Shown here: positions 1-5,741 of the stretch, in pieces
Position numbering within the stretch: the first letter of the stretch is position 1
Layout of the letters: each line of letters begins with the position of its first letter
From: Piscirickettsiaceae bacterium
GTDB taxonomy: Bacteria > Pseudomonadota > Gammaproteobacteria > Thiomicrospirales > Thiomicrospiraceae
DNA: 5,741 bases
Assembly: GCA_027019045.1 (NCBI GenBank)
Contig: JALUXI010000276.1
Location: 1-5,741, forward strand
Direction of reading: 5' to 3'
The notes under the pieces: generated by a model
What the model was told of the DNA's origin: nothing
The model's database searches: none
What the model saw: the letters and a program-made list of their open reading frames with translations, nothing else
Translations under genes and position numbers: made by a program

Positions 1-279
1 TACCACTTGACCCGTTTTGCCCACCCGTTTGGCATAGGCTTTGCTAAAATCCCCAGTCCCGCCTGCTAAATCAAGCACTTTCATCCCTGGACGAATCCCT
101 GCCAGTTCAATGGTGCGGCGTTTCCATAGGCGGTGGATGCCGAGGGACATTACATCGTTCATCACATCATATTTATCCGCAACGGAGTCAAATACGCCTT
201 TGACTTTTTTGACTTTCTCTTCCACGGGGACTTCGCTAAAGCCAAAGTCAATGGTCTGTTTGGGGTGTTCCGCACTCAT
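1..279 (-). CDS. ubiE: UbiE/MenG C-methyltransferase, N-terminal 93 residues (runs off left edge)
   Basis: This SAM-dependent methyltransferase C-methylates the benzoquinol ring in ubiquinone synthesis, and demethylmenaquinol where menaquinone is made. It acts in the cytoplasm at the membrane face. The visible part shows the family N-terminus: DFGF at residues 11-14, then VFDSVADKYDVMND at 29-42, GIHRLWKRRTI at 47-57, and the SAM-binding motif I VLDLAGGTGD at 68-77. The family is about 250 residues, so roughly the last 60% lies outside the window. I chose the ATG at 279 because an AAAGGA ribosome site lies about 8 bases before it. An in-frame ATG at 297 would add MKGKPT but has no obvious ribosome site. 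It follows DUF971 and hslU on the same strand, but a ~122-bp palindromic element sits between it and DUF971. Identity is near certain. Confidence 0.96.
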   Translation of the reverse strand, partial: MSAEHPKQTIDFGFSEVPVEEKVKKVKGVFDSVADKYDVMNDVMSLGIHRLWKRRTIELAGIRPGMKVLDLAGGTGDFSKAYAKRVGKTGQVV

Positions 280-301
280 GGTTGGTTTTCCTTTCATTTT
301 T

Positions 302-423
302 GTAACGACTCAGCTCACCCCTGAAATCCGCCACTTCTGCGTTGGAAAATGGTCATTTACAACTTGTAAACTCACATTTCCCGCCTTGAATTGACGAATT
401 TCAGGGGCAATCTGAGCAGTTAC
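302..423. repeat. ~122-bp interrupted palindrome, MITE-like or intergenic repeat element
   Basis: The two halves are imperfect reverse complements of each other over about 60 bases each. From the ends inward, GTAAC (302-306) pairs with GTTAC (419-423) and CTCAG (309-313) with CTGAG (412-416). CCCCTGAAAT (318-327) pairs with ATTTCAGGGG (398-407). At the centre is a perfect TTTACAA-C-TTGTAAA (356-370). The outer arms keep register without gaps (21 of 26 positions pair across 302-327/398-423); a single-base indel near 346-349 shifts the register by one near the centre. There is no internal gene and no T run after the hairpin, so it is not an ordinary terminator. Size and symmetry resemble short non-autonomous mobile elements or ERIC-type intergenic palindromes, but I cannot assign it to a named family. 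It lies between DUF971 and ubiE, and on the minus strand would be transcribed as a long hairpin. Confidence 0.75.
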
Positions 424-806
424 GGTATCTGCTGAATAGTGACTAACTTTTCTAAATCTGGATGGGTGTGACCTGCTCGGTTGAGACGACGGAGGTAGTC
501 CATCCAGTATTTGTCTTGGTGTTTGCCGAGGTCATAGAGGCGTTCCCAAGTGTAGATGCCTGTATCGTGACCGTCATCAAACGCTAATCGTATGCCATAG
601 TTGCCGACGGGGACAATGGCATCAATATTGACATCCTGTTTATCCACTTGCAAGACTTCCTGCCCAGGGGCGTGTCCCGTGACTTCGGCAGATTGAGAAT
701 AGACTCGTAGGTATTCACAGGGCAGCTCAAATCGCTCACCCGTATCAAAAGCGATTTCCAATATTTTCGATTTTTGATGAAGTTTGATTTCAGTGGGATT
801 GGGCAT
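420..806 (-). CDS. DUF971 family protein (gamma-butyrobetaine hydroxylase N-terminal-like domain)
   Basis: This 128-residue protein consists of one DUF971 domain. Recognisable segments are EYLRVYSQSAEVTGH at residues 31-45, GQEVLQ at 48-53, VPVGNYGIRLAFDDGHDTGIY at 65-85 (the GBBH-N-like core) and WERLYDLG at 87-94. In eukaryotic gamma-butyrobetaine hydroxylases the related domain binds zinc; the bacterial stand-alone protein has no firmly established function that I know of. I placed the start at the ATG at 806. The open frame continues up to 866, but that part lies inside hslU in another frame, and family members begin near PxPTEIKLHQ. Only 4 bases separate this ATG from the hslU stop, and its ribosome site is weak, so coupled translation with hslU is likely. 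The stop codon (420-422) lies inside the tip of the palindromic element, so the last residues may have been altered by its insertion. Confidence 0.9.
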   Translation of the reverse strand: MPNPTEIKLHQKSKILEIAFDTGERFELPCEYLRVYSQSAEVTGHAPGQEVLQVDKQDVNIDAIVPVGNYGIRLAFDDGHDTGIYTWERLYDLGKHQDKYWMDYLRRLNRAGHTHPDLEKLVTIQQIP

Positions 807-810
807 ATCG

Positions 811-2157
811 TTACAAAATATATTGTGAGAGATCTTGGTTTTGTGCCAGTTCGCCGAGTCGTTCATTCACCAGCGTTTCATCAATGACGACGGTTTCGCC
901 TGATTTTTCTGGGGCATGGAAAGAGATCTCTTCAAGCAGTCTTTCCATCACTGTGTGCAGGCGGCGAGCGCCGATATTTTCGGTGTTTTCATTGACTTCA
1001 AAGGCGATTTGGGCGATGCGTTCAATCCCTGCGGGGGTGAAGTCAATCTCGACCCCTTCGGTGGCAAGCAGTGCCTTGGCCTGTTTAATTAGGGAGGCTT
1101 TGGGTTCGGTGAGAATACGGACAAAGTCTTCAACCGTGAGCGATTGTAGTTCAACTCGAATGGGCAATCGCCCTTGTAATTCAGGAATCAGATCTGACGG
1201 TTTGGTGAGGTGGAAAGCCCCTGAGGCGATAAATAAAATATGGTCGGTTTTAACCATGCCGTATTTAGTGGAAACGGTATTTCCCTCGATTAGCGGTAAC
1301 AGATCTCGTTGCACGCCTTCACGAGAGACATCGCCGCCATGACCTTCTTGGCGTTTGGCGACCTTGTCGATTTCGTCTAAGAAAACAATGCCGTTCTGCT
1401 CAACAGATTCCAAGGCTTGGGCTTTGATCTCTTCTTGGTTAATCAGGGCTTGGGCTTCTTCTTCAATGAGTTGTTTCAGTGCTTCTTTAATCGGCAGTTT
1501 GCGTTTCTGCTTTTTGCCTTTATTGAGGTTTTCGAACATCCCTTGCAATTGCTGCGTCATGTCCTCCATGCCTGGCATGCCCATGATTTCAACTTGGGGG
1601 AGCGGGCGTTCGAGGTCGATTTCAATCTCTTTGTCGTCTAGCTGACCTTCTCGCAGTTTTTTGCGAAACTTTTGCCGTGTCTCCGCCATATTATCATGGC
1701 TGGCTTCTTCAAAGCCTCTGGCAGGGGGGAGGAGGGTGTCTAGAATGCGTTCTTCCGCACGAGCTTCTGCTTTGGTCTGCACTGCTTGCATCGCCTTCTC
1801 TTTCTGCATCTTAATCGCCGTTTCCACCAAGTCACGAATAATCGAGTCAACATCACGACCAACATAGCCCACTTCGGTAAATTTGGTAGCTTCGATTTTA
1901 AGGAAAGGGGCATCGGCGAGTTTTGCAAGACGGCGAGCGATTTCCGTTTTCCCGACCCCTGTTGGCCCAATCATGAGGATATTTTTAGGGGTGACTTCTT
2001 GACGCAGGTTTTCAGGCAGTTGGCTTCTGCGCCAGCGATTGCGCAGGGCAATGGCGACGGCTTTTTTGGCATCACTTTGGCCGACAATAAATTGATCGAG
2101 TGCGTGAACAATCTCTTTTGGGGTCATCATTTGGGGACGGTTCTCCATTTGTTCCAT
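811..2157 (-). CDS. hslU: HslU (ClpY), ATPase/unfoldase subunit of the HslUV protease
   Basis: This AAA+ hexamer unfolds substrates and feeds them into the HslV peptidase in the cytoplasm. All key motifs are present in 448 residues (E. coli has 443). They are Walker A GPTGVGKT at 64-71, the pore loop GYVG at 97-100, the intermediate (I) domain at about 110-245, Walker B IVFLDEID at 257-264, and sensor 1 LFIASGAF at 308-315. The arginine finger is in ELQGR (R330) and sensor 2 in GARR at 396-399. The C-terminal DLSQYIL is the tail that docks into HslV. The start is uncertain. The ATG at 2157 adds seven residues relative to E. coli and has a poor ribosome site. ATGs at 2148 and 2130 are in frame, and the latter (MMTPKEIV) fits the family better. 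hslV, normally directly upstream, is absent here; dapF is divergent instead. Confidence 0.98.
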   Translation of the reverse strand: MEQMENRPQMMTPKEIVHALDQFIVGQSDAKKAVAIALRNRWRRSQLPENLRQEVTPKNILMIGPTGVGKTEIARRLAKLADAPFLKIEATKFTEVGYVGRDVDSIIRDLVETAIKMQKEKAMQAVQTKAEARAEERILDTLLPPARGFEEASHDNMAETRQKFRKKLREGQLDDKEIEIDLERPLPQVEIMGMPGMEDMTQQLQGMFENLNKGKKQKRKLPIKEALKQLIEEEAQALINQEEIKAQALESVEQNGIVFLDEIDKVAKRQEGHGGDVSREGVQRDLLPLIEGNTVSTKYGMVKTDHILFIASGAFHLTKPSDLIPELQGRLPIRVELQSLTVEDFVRILTEPKASLIKQAKALLATEGVEIDFTPAGIERIAQIAFEVNENTENIGARRLHTVMERLLEEISFHAPEKSGETVVIDETLVNERLGELAQNQDLSQYIL

Positions 2158-2215
2158 TTATTCGTAATCGATAAATTATAAGGTAAAATGAACGCAAAAA
2201 GTTAGGAGCTGAACA
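2158..2215. promoter_or_regulatory. Divergent hslU / dapF promoter region
   Basis: This A+T-rich gap of 58 bases separates two divergent operons, so promoters for both must lie in it or very close by. For hslU, the minus strand carries a perfect TATAAT -10 box (2180-2175). The best -35 is a poor TAACTT at 2204-2199 with an 18-base spacer. A transcript from this box would begin only about 10 bases before the ATG at 2157. For dapF, TAAAAT at 2184-2189 or TATAAG at 2177-2182 are possible -10 boxes, neither with a good -35. The boxes overlap between strands, so the two promoters may compete. I see no clear operator palindrome. Placement is by eye only. Confidence 0.5.
2204..2208 (+). promoter_or_regulatory. 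Ribosome binding site of dapF
   Basis: AGGAG lies 7 bases before the ATG at 2216. It is the strongest Shine-Dalgarno match among the genes in this window and fixes the dapF start. Confidence 0.85.
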
Positions 2216-3052
2216 ATGGGTTTGAAATTTAGCAAGATGCACGGCTTAGGAAATGATTTTATGGTGGTGGATGGCATTCATCAGCGGGTGAATGTGGACA
2301 GTAAGCAGATTCAGAAGTGGGCTGACCGTCACTTTGGTGTGGGGTTCGATCAATTTTTACTGGTGGAGCCTGCTGAGCAGGCTGGAGTGGATTTTAAATA
2401 TCGTATTTTTAATGCAGATGGGTCGGAAGTGCAGCAGTGTGGCAATGGGGCGAGATGTTTTGCCAAGTTTGTTTTTGATAAAGGGCTGACTGATAAACGA
2501 GAAATTCAAGTGGAGACGGCATCGGGGCTGATTGTGCTGTATTTGGAAGAGAATGGTTGGGTGCGGGTTAATATGGGCGCACCTCGTTTTGCGCCAGCGG
2601 CCTTGCCCTTTGAGATGCCAGAGGAGCAGGCGCAGTATTTGATTGAGGTGGAGGGCGAAACCTTTGAAATTGGTGCGGTCTCGATGGGTAATCCGCATGC
2701 GGTATTGAGGGTGAGCAGTGTGGCAGAGGCGGATGTGGCTCGTTTGGGGGCGGCCATTGAGTCACATGATCTGTTTCCTGAGCGGGTGAATGTTGGGTTT
2801 GCAGAACTGTTGGATGAGTCCCATATAAAACTACGAGTTTATGAGCGAGGGGCGGCAGAGACTTTGGCGTGCGGCACAGGGGCTTGTGCGGCGATGGTGG
2901 TGTTTCGTCAGCAGGGTTTAGTAAAAGATGAGGTGATTGTCTCCTTACCTGGAGGTGATTTAAAAATCCAGTGGAATGGGGATCCGCAATCGCCTGTCTG
3001 GATGAGTGGTCCTGCGGTGACAGTATTCGATGGTGAGATGGTGGACGCATGA
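2216..3052 (+). CDS. dapF: Diaminopimelate epimerase
   Basis: DapF converts LL-diaminopimelate to meso-diaminopimelate, the precursor of lysine and of peptidoglycan cross-links, without a cofactor, using two cysteines as acid and base. The protein has 278 residues (E. coli about 274). It opens with the family N-terminus FSKMHGLGNDFMVVDG (5-20). The first catalytic cysteine is C75 in NADGSEVQQCGNGAR (66-80). The second is C219 in ACGTGAC (218-224). GNPHAV at 158-163 is the conserved middle motif. One departure is RGAAET at 211-216, where most relatives I recall have glycine at position 214. The start is set by AGGAG seven bases upstream. Its stop overlaps the next start in ATGA, which suggests translational coupling to the DUF484 gene. 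It is first in the operon. Confidence 0.98.
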   Translation: MGLKFSKMHGLGNDFMVVDGIHQRVNVDSKQIQKWADRHFGVGFDQFLLVEPAEQAGVDFKYRIFNADGSEVQQCGNGARCFAKFVFDKGLTDKREIQVETASGLIVLYLEENGWVRVNMGAPRFAPAALPFEMPEEQAQYLIEVEGETFEIGAVSMGNPHAVLRVSSVAEADVARLGAAIESHDLFPERVNVGFAELLDESHIKLRVYERGAAETLACGTGACAAMVVFRQQGLVKDEVIVSLPGGDLKIQWNGDPQSPVWMSGPAVTVFDGEMVDA

Positions 3053-3732
3053 GCCAGTTTGAGAGAGAACTGCATGCCGAAGAGGTGGCGGACTACCTGT
3101 ATCACAATCGTGAGTTTTTTCATGTGTTTCCTGAGCTGCTCAATGAACTGAGTGTGCCGCACCCTAAGTTAGGTGGGGAGATTTCTCTGCTGGAGCGGCA
3201 GGTGTGGAATCTTCGTCAGCAAAAGGAAGCGTTGCAGCAGCAGATTGAAGCCTTGACTGAAGTGGCGGGTGAAAACGGGGTGCTGTTGCAGAAGGTGCAG
3301 CAGTTTGGTTTAGCGTTAATGCGCACCCAAGATGAAACGGAAGCAGTGGCTGAAGTGGTGCGGCAGATGAAGGAAGTATTTGGTGTACCATTTGTGGCGT
3401 TATTTAGCTGGGAGATGCCGAGTTGTCAGGTGGAAGGTTTGCATCAATTGGGGCTGAGTCAGGCTTGGTTGAAGGCATTAAAAGAGACTTTGCAGCCTGA
3501 ACATCCTGTGTGCGGCGGTTTGGAATCCCATTGGCAAAAGGGGTTGTTTCCACAGGTGGACACGGAGGTGCGTTCTACTTGCTTATTACCACTGGGCCGT
3601 GAGCGAGTTTGGGGGGTATTGGCACTGGGCAGTGATGAAGAGACTCGATTTCATGCTGAGCAGGGAACTTATTTTTTAACCTTGATGGGGCAGATGGTGA
3701 GCGCCAAGCTGGCCTCTCTTTTTGGTGAGTAG
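3049..3732 (+). CDS. DUF484 family protein with GAF-like domain
   Basis: This 227-residue cytoplasmic protein shows no signal peptide or membrane segment. The N-terminal part (about 10-50) carries the DUF484 hallmark VADYLYHNREFFHVFPELL, followed by LSVPHP and GGEISLLERQ. Residues about 45-72, rich in Leu, Gln and Glu, look like a short coiled coil. Residues about 80-225 read as a GAF-like sensory fold ending in LPLGRERVWGVLALGS (181-196) and FHAEQGTYFLTLMGQMVSAKL. No ligand-binding residue can be named, and the family's role is not established. In many gammaproteobacteria it sits between dapF and xerC, which has led to the idea of a link to chromosome dimer resolution. Here hemH follows instead. 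The start overlaps the dapF stop by 4 bases. Confidence 0.93.
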   Translation: MSQFERELHAEEVADYLYHNREFFHVFPELLNELSVPHPKLGGEISLLERQVWNLRQQKEALQQQIEALTEVAGENGVLLQKVQQFGLALMRTQDETEAVAEVVRQMKEVFGVPFVALFSWEMPSCQVEGLHQLGLSQAWLKALKETLQPEHPVCGGLESHWQKGLFPQVDTEVRSTCLLPLGRERVWGVLALGSDEETRFHAEQGTYFLTLMGQMVSAKLASLFGE

Positions 3733-3735
3733 AGA

Positions 3736-4770
3736 ATGTTTTATCAAAATTATGCAGATAACCAACAGGGTGATGCGTCAAAAATTGGGGTATTAGTGAC
3801 CAACTTAGGCACGCCTGATGCGCCGACACGGGAGGCATTGAAGCCTTATTTAAAAGAGTTTCTATCTGACCCCAGAGTGGTGGAGCCACCGCCCCCTCGC
3901 TGGGTATGGAAATTGATTTTAAATGGGATTATTTTGAATACCCGTCCTCAAAAATCCGCAGAAGCCTATCAGACGGTCTGGAATTCTGAAGGAGCGGGCG
4001 CACCTTTATTAAATATTTCCAAGCGACAACTCTCGGGTATTGAAGAGAAGGTGAAACAGCACCTAAATACTGAGGTGGCGTTTGAGCTGGGGATGCGTTA
4101 TGGCAATCCTTCTATTGCGTCCGCTTTGCAGAAGTTGCAGGCAAAAGGGTGTCAGAAGATTGTGGTTTTGCCGCTTTATCCACAGTATGCGGGAGCGACA
4201 ACAGGTTCGACTTTTGATGCGGTCTTTGCAGAGTTGCAGTCGTGGCGCTGGGTGCCTGAGGTGCGAACTATCGGTCAATACTATCGCCACCCTGGCTATA
4301 TCCAAGCCTTGGCAAACAGTATTCGAGCATATCAAGCGGAACATGGCAAACCTGAGTTGTTGGTGATGTCTTATCATGGGATTCCTCAACGCTATTGGGA
4401 GAATGGGGACCCTTATCCTGATCAATGTTTTGAGACTTCTCGTCTGGTTGCAGAGGAGTTGGGATTGAAGTCTGATGAGTATCGAGTCACATTTCAGTCT
4501 CGCTTTGGTAAAGAGCCTTGGGTGCAGCCTTATACGGATGAGACGATGAAGGCGTTACCCAAAGAGGGCATTAAGCATATTCAGGTGATCTGCCCAGGTT
4601 TTTCAGCAGACTGTTTAGAAACTATTGAAGAGATTGGGGAAGAGAATCGGGAGTACTTTTTGGAAGCAGGCGGAGAGCAGTTTGGCTATATTCCTTGTTT
4701 AAATGATCGGGACGATCATACGCAAGCTTTGGCGGAGTTGGTGCTGCAAAATTTACAAGGTTGGGTTTAA
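3736..4770 (+). CDS. hemH: Ferrochelatase
   Basis: HemH inserts ferrous iron into protoporphyrin IX, the last step of protoheme synthesis, at the cytoplasmic membrane surface. The 344-residue protein has the N-terminal VLVTNLGTPDAPT (19-31), then YLKEFLSDPRVV (38-49) and the class I segment VLPLYPQYAGATTGST (144-159). The ferrochelatase signature is VMSYHGIPQRYWENGDPY (210-227), with the metal-site histidine H214. The second active-site residue, a glutamate, is E295 in ADCLETIEEI. The length suits the proteobacterial family with a short N-terminal extension of about 10 residues. GGTGAG lies 6 bases before the ATG, within the end of the DUF484 gene, and only 3 bases separate the two genes. It is the last gene of the operon and is followed by a hairpin terminator at 4837-4862. 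Confidence 0.98.
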   Translation: MFYQNYADNQQGDASKIGVLVTNLGTPDAPTREALKPYLKEFLSDPRVVEPPPPRWVWKLILNGIILNTRPQKSAEAYQTVWNSEGAGAPLLNISKRQLSGIEEKVKQHLNTEVAFELGMRYGNPSIASALQKLQAKGCQKIVVLPLYPQYAGATTGSTFDAVFAELQSWRWVPEVRTIGQYYRHPGYIQALANSIRAYQAEHGKPELLVMSYHGIPQRYWENGDPYPDQCFETSRLVAEELGLKSDEYRVTFQSRFGKEPWVQPYTDETMKALPKEGIKHIQVICPGFSADCLETIEEIGEENREYFLEAGGEQFGYIPCLNDRDDHTQALAELVLQNLQGWV

Positions 4771-4836
4771 CGACGGAAGCGTTGGAGAAGGTAACCCTCC
4801 CTCAGTGTTAGCGATGATGAGAGGTTGATGTTAATA

Positions 4837-4862
4837 AAAAAGGCACTGTTGGGTGCCTTTTT
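4837..4862. terminator. Bidirectional rho-independent terminator between hemH and nrdA
   Basis: A perfect 10-bp stem (4837-4846 with 4853-4862) has a 6-base loop TGTTGG. The G+C core is GGCAC/GTGCC. The stem is A-rich on one flank and T-rich on the other, so each strand ends in a T run (TTTTT on plus, TTTTTT on minus). It lies 66 bases after the hemH stop and 21 bases after the nrdA stop, so it can serve both converging genes. Confidence 0.92.
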
Positions 4863-4883
4863 GATATGTGGCTGGCTAACCGT

Positions 4884-5741
4884 TTAAAGCTTACAAGCAC
4901 CGCCTGCGCAGCCATCATCTTCTTGCAGATCTTCGGCGCCATCACGGGTATTGTGATAGTAAAGCGTTTTCAGTCCCATTTTGTAGGCATAAAGAATATC
5001 TTTTAAGATGGTTTTAATCGGCACCTTGTTGTCTTCAAATTTGGCAGGGTCATAGTTGGTATTGGCAGAAATGGCTTGATCGACAAACTTCTGCATAATG
5101 CCTACCAGCTCAATATAGCCTTTGTTGTTAGGAATTTTCCACAGGAGTTCATAGTTGTCTTTATATTCTTTATAGCCAGGCACCACCTGCTTGAGGATAC
5201 CGTCTTTAGAGGCTTTGACCGAAACATAGCCTCTTGGAGGCTCAATGCCGTTGGTGGAGTTGGTGATTTGTGAGGAGGTCTCACAAGGCATGAGGGCGGT
5301 GAGGGTGGAGTTTCTCAAACCATGTTGCTGAATCTCTTCTCGCAAACCTTCCCAATCCAAATGCAGTGGCTCATGACATACGGCATCTAAGTCTTTTTTA
5401 TAGGTATCAATCGGCAAAATCCCTTCGGCGTATTTGGTGTCTTCAAAATAGTCACATTTGCCCAGCTCTTTGGCAAGGTTGACCGAGGCTTTGAGCAGGT
5501 GATATTGAATCGCTTCAAAGGTACGGTGAACTAAACCATTGGCGCTGCCGTCGGAGTATTTGACGCCATTTTTCGCTAAATAATAGGCGAGGTTGGTCAC
5601 GCCGACCCCTAAAGTTCTACGACCGAGGCTGGAGTGCTTGGCAGCAGGGACGGGGTAGTCTTGATAATCCAGTAGGCTATCTAAAGCTCGCACAATTAAA
5701 TCGGAGAGTTCAGCCAACTCATCCAAGTTTTCAATCTCCCC
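4884..5741 (-). CDS. nrdA: Class Ia ribonucleotide reductase alpha subunit, C-terminal 285 residues (runs off right edge)
   Basis: NrdA reduces ribonucleoside diphosphates to deoxyribonucleotides together with the radical-bearing NrdB subunit. The frame is open to the window edge, so there is no start here; the N-terminal ATP cone and the thiyl-radical cysteine lie outside. The visible part aligns closely with the E. coli C-terminal third: LGVGVTNLAYYLAKNG, YSDGSAN, GILPIDTYKKDLD, HGLRNSTLTALMP, NGIEPPRGYVS, ISANTNYDP. The radical-transfer tyrosine pair is in TLYYHNTRDGAED (YY codons 4961-4956). The redox-shuttle cysteines in GCAGGACKL have codons at 4908-4910 and 4893-4895. Compared with E. 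coli as I recall it, the stretch between DGAED and DDGC is about seven residues shorter. The gene ends 21 bases from the shared terminator. nrdB would be expected nearby but is not seen. Confidence 0.97.
   Translation of the reverse strand, partial: GEIENLDELAELSDLIVRALDSLLDYQDYPVPAAKHSSLGRRTLGVGVTNLAYYLAKNGVKYSDGSANGLVHRTFEAIQYHLLKASVNLAKELGKCDYFEDTKYAEGILPIDTYKKDLDAVCHEPLHLDWEGLREEIQQHGLRNSTLTALMPCETSSQITNSTNGIEPPRGYVSVKASKDGILKQVVPGYKEYKDNYELLWKIPNNKGYIELVGIMQKFVDQAISANTNYDPAKFEDNKVPIKTILKDILYAYKMGLKTLYYHNTRDGAEDLQEDDGCAGGACKL

Noticed and set aside
41..394. 117-residue open frame on the plus strand across ubiE and the palindrome
   Set aside because: It is antisense to ubiE and runs into the palindromic element; the protein has no recognisable features.
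302..423. Palindrome as a rho-independent terminator of DUF971
   Set aside because: The stem is long and interrupted and is not followed by a T run on the minus strand, so it does not fit a standard terminator.
807..866. Longer start for the DUF971 protein at 866, giving 148 residues
   Set aside because: The extra 20 residues are hslU sequence read in another frame and do not resemble the family N-terminus; the ATG at 806 gives the usual length.
884..2181. Chain of open frames on the plus strand opposite hslU (884-1342, 1355-1645, 1661-1867, 1786-2181)
   Set aside because: They mirror the hslU coding strand, have low-complexity Ser-rich or unfamiliar translations and no ribosome sites that stand out, while hslU is unmistakable in the other direction.
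2568..3050. 160-residue Pro/His-rich frame on the minus strand opposite dapF
   Set aside because: It is the antisense shadow of dapF; the composition is what a shifted reverse reading gives.
4790..4826. Weak inverted repeat (AACC..CTCA with TGAGAGGTT) after hemH
   Set aside because: It needs gaps to pair and lacks a T run; the clear terminator lies just downstream.
5724..5726. TTG at 5726 as the start of a short nrdA-like gene
   Set aside because: The frame remains open to 5741 with residues GEIEN that continue the NrdA alignment, so the gene is cut by the window edge rather than starting there.

Overview
The window is an ordinary chromosomal housekeeping stretch from a bacterium that is most likely a gammaproteobacterium. 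UbiE, HslU, DUF971, DapF, DUF484, HemH and a class Ia NrdA all read as gammaproteobacterial versions. The hslU-DUF971 and dapF-DUF484 pairings are also typical of that class. Moderate base composition and the sequence style are compatible with a marine sulfur-oxidiser of the Thiomicrospira/Hydrogenovibrio type, but that genus-level idea is only a guess.

Layout, left to right. On the minus strand, reading from 2157 down to 1, lie hslU (ATP-dependent protease ATPase), a DUF971 protein and the 5' third of ubiE (quinone methyltransferase), which runs off the left edge. Between the DUF971 stop and ubiE sits a ~122-bp interrupted palindrome (302-423). This is the most unusual object in the window: it looks like a small mobile or repeated intergenic element, and one tip of it contains the DUF971 stop codon. 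A 58-bp divergent promoter region (2158-2215) separates this group from a plus-strand operon: dapF (lysine/peptidoglycan precursor), a DUF484 GAF-like protein, and hemH (ferrochelatase). These three are tightly packed, with a 4-base overlap and then a 3-base gap. A strong hairpin with T runs on both sides (4837-4862) ends this operon. It also ends the convergent minus-strand gene nrdA, whose C-terminal 285 residues fill the right end of the window.

The genes share no single pathway. They cover respiratory quinone synthesis, proteolysis, diaminopimelate synthesis, heme synthesis and deoxynucleotide synthesis. I see no RNA gene, CRISPR array, complete insertion sequence, toxin-antitoxin pair or phage gene. 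I also see no clear novel multi-gene system. The points deserving a second look are the palindromic element, the absence of hslV directly upstream of hslU, hemH where xerC often follows DUF484, and a shortened NrdA C-terminal tail.
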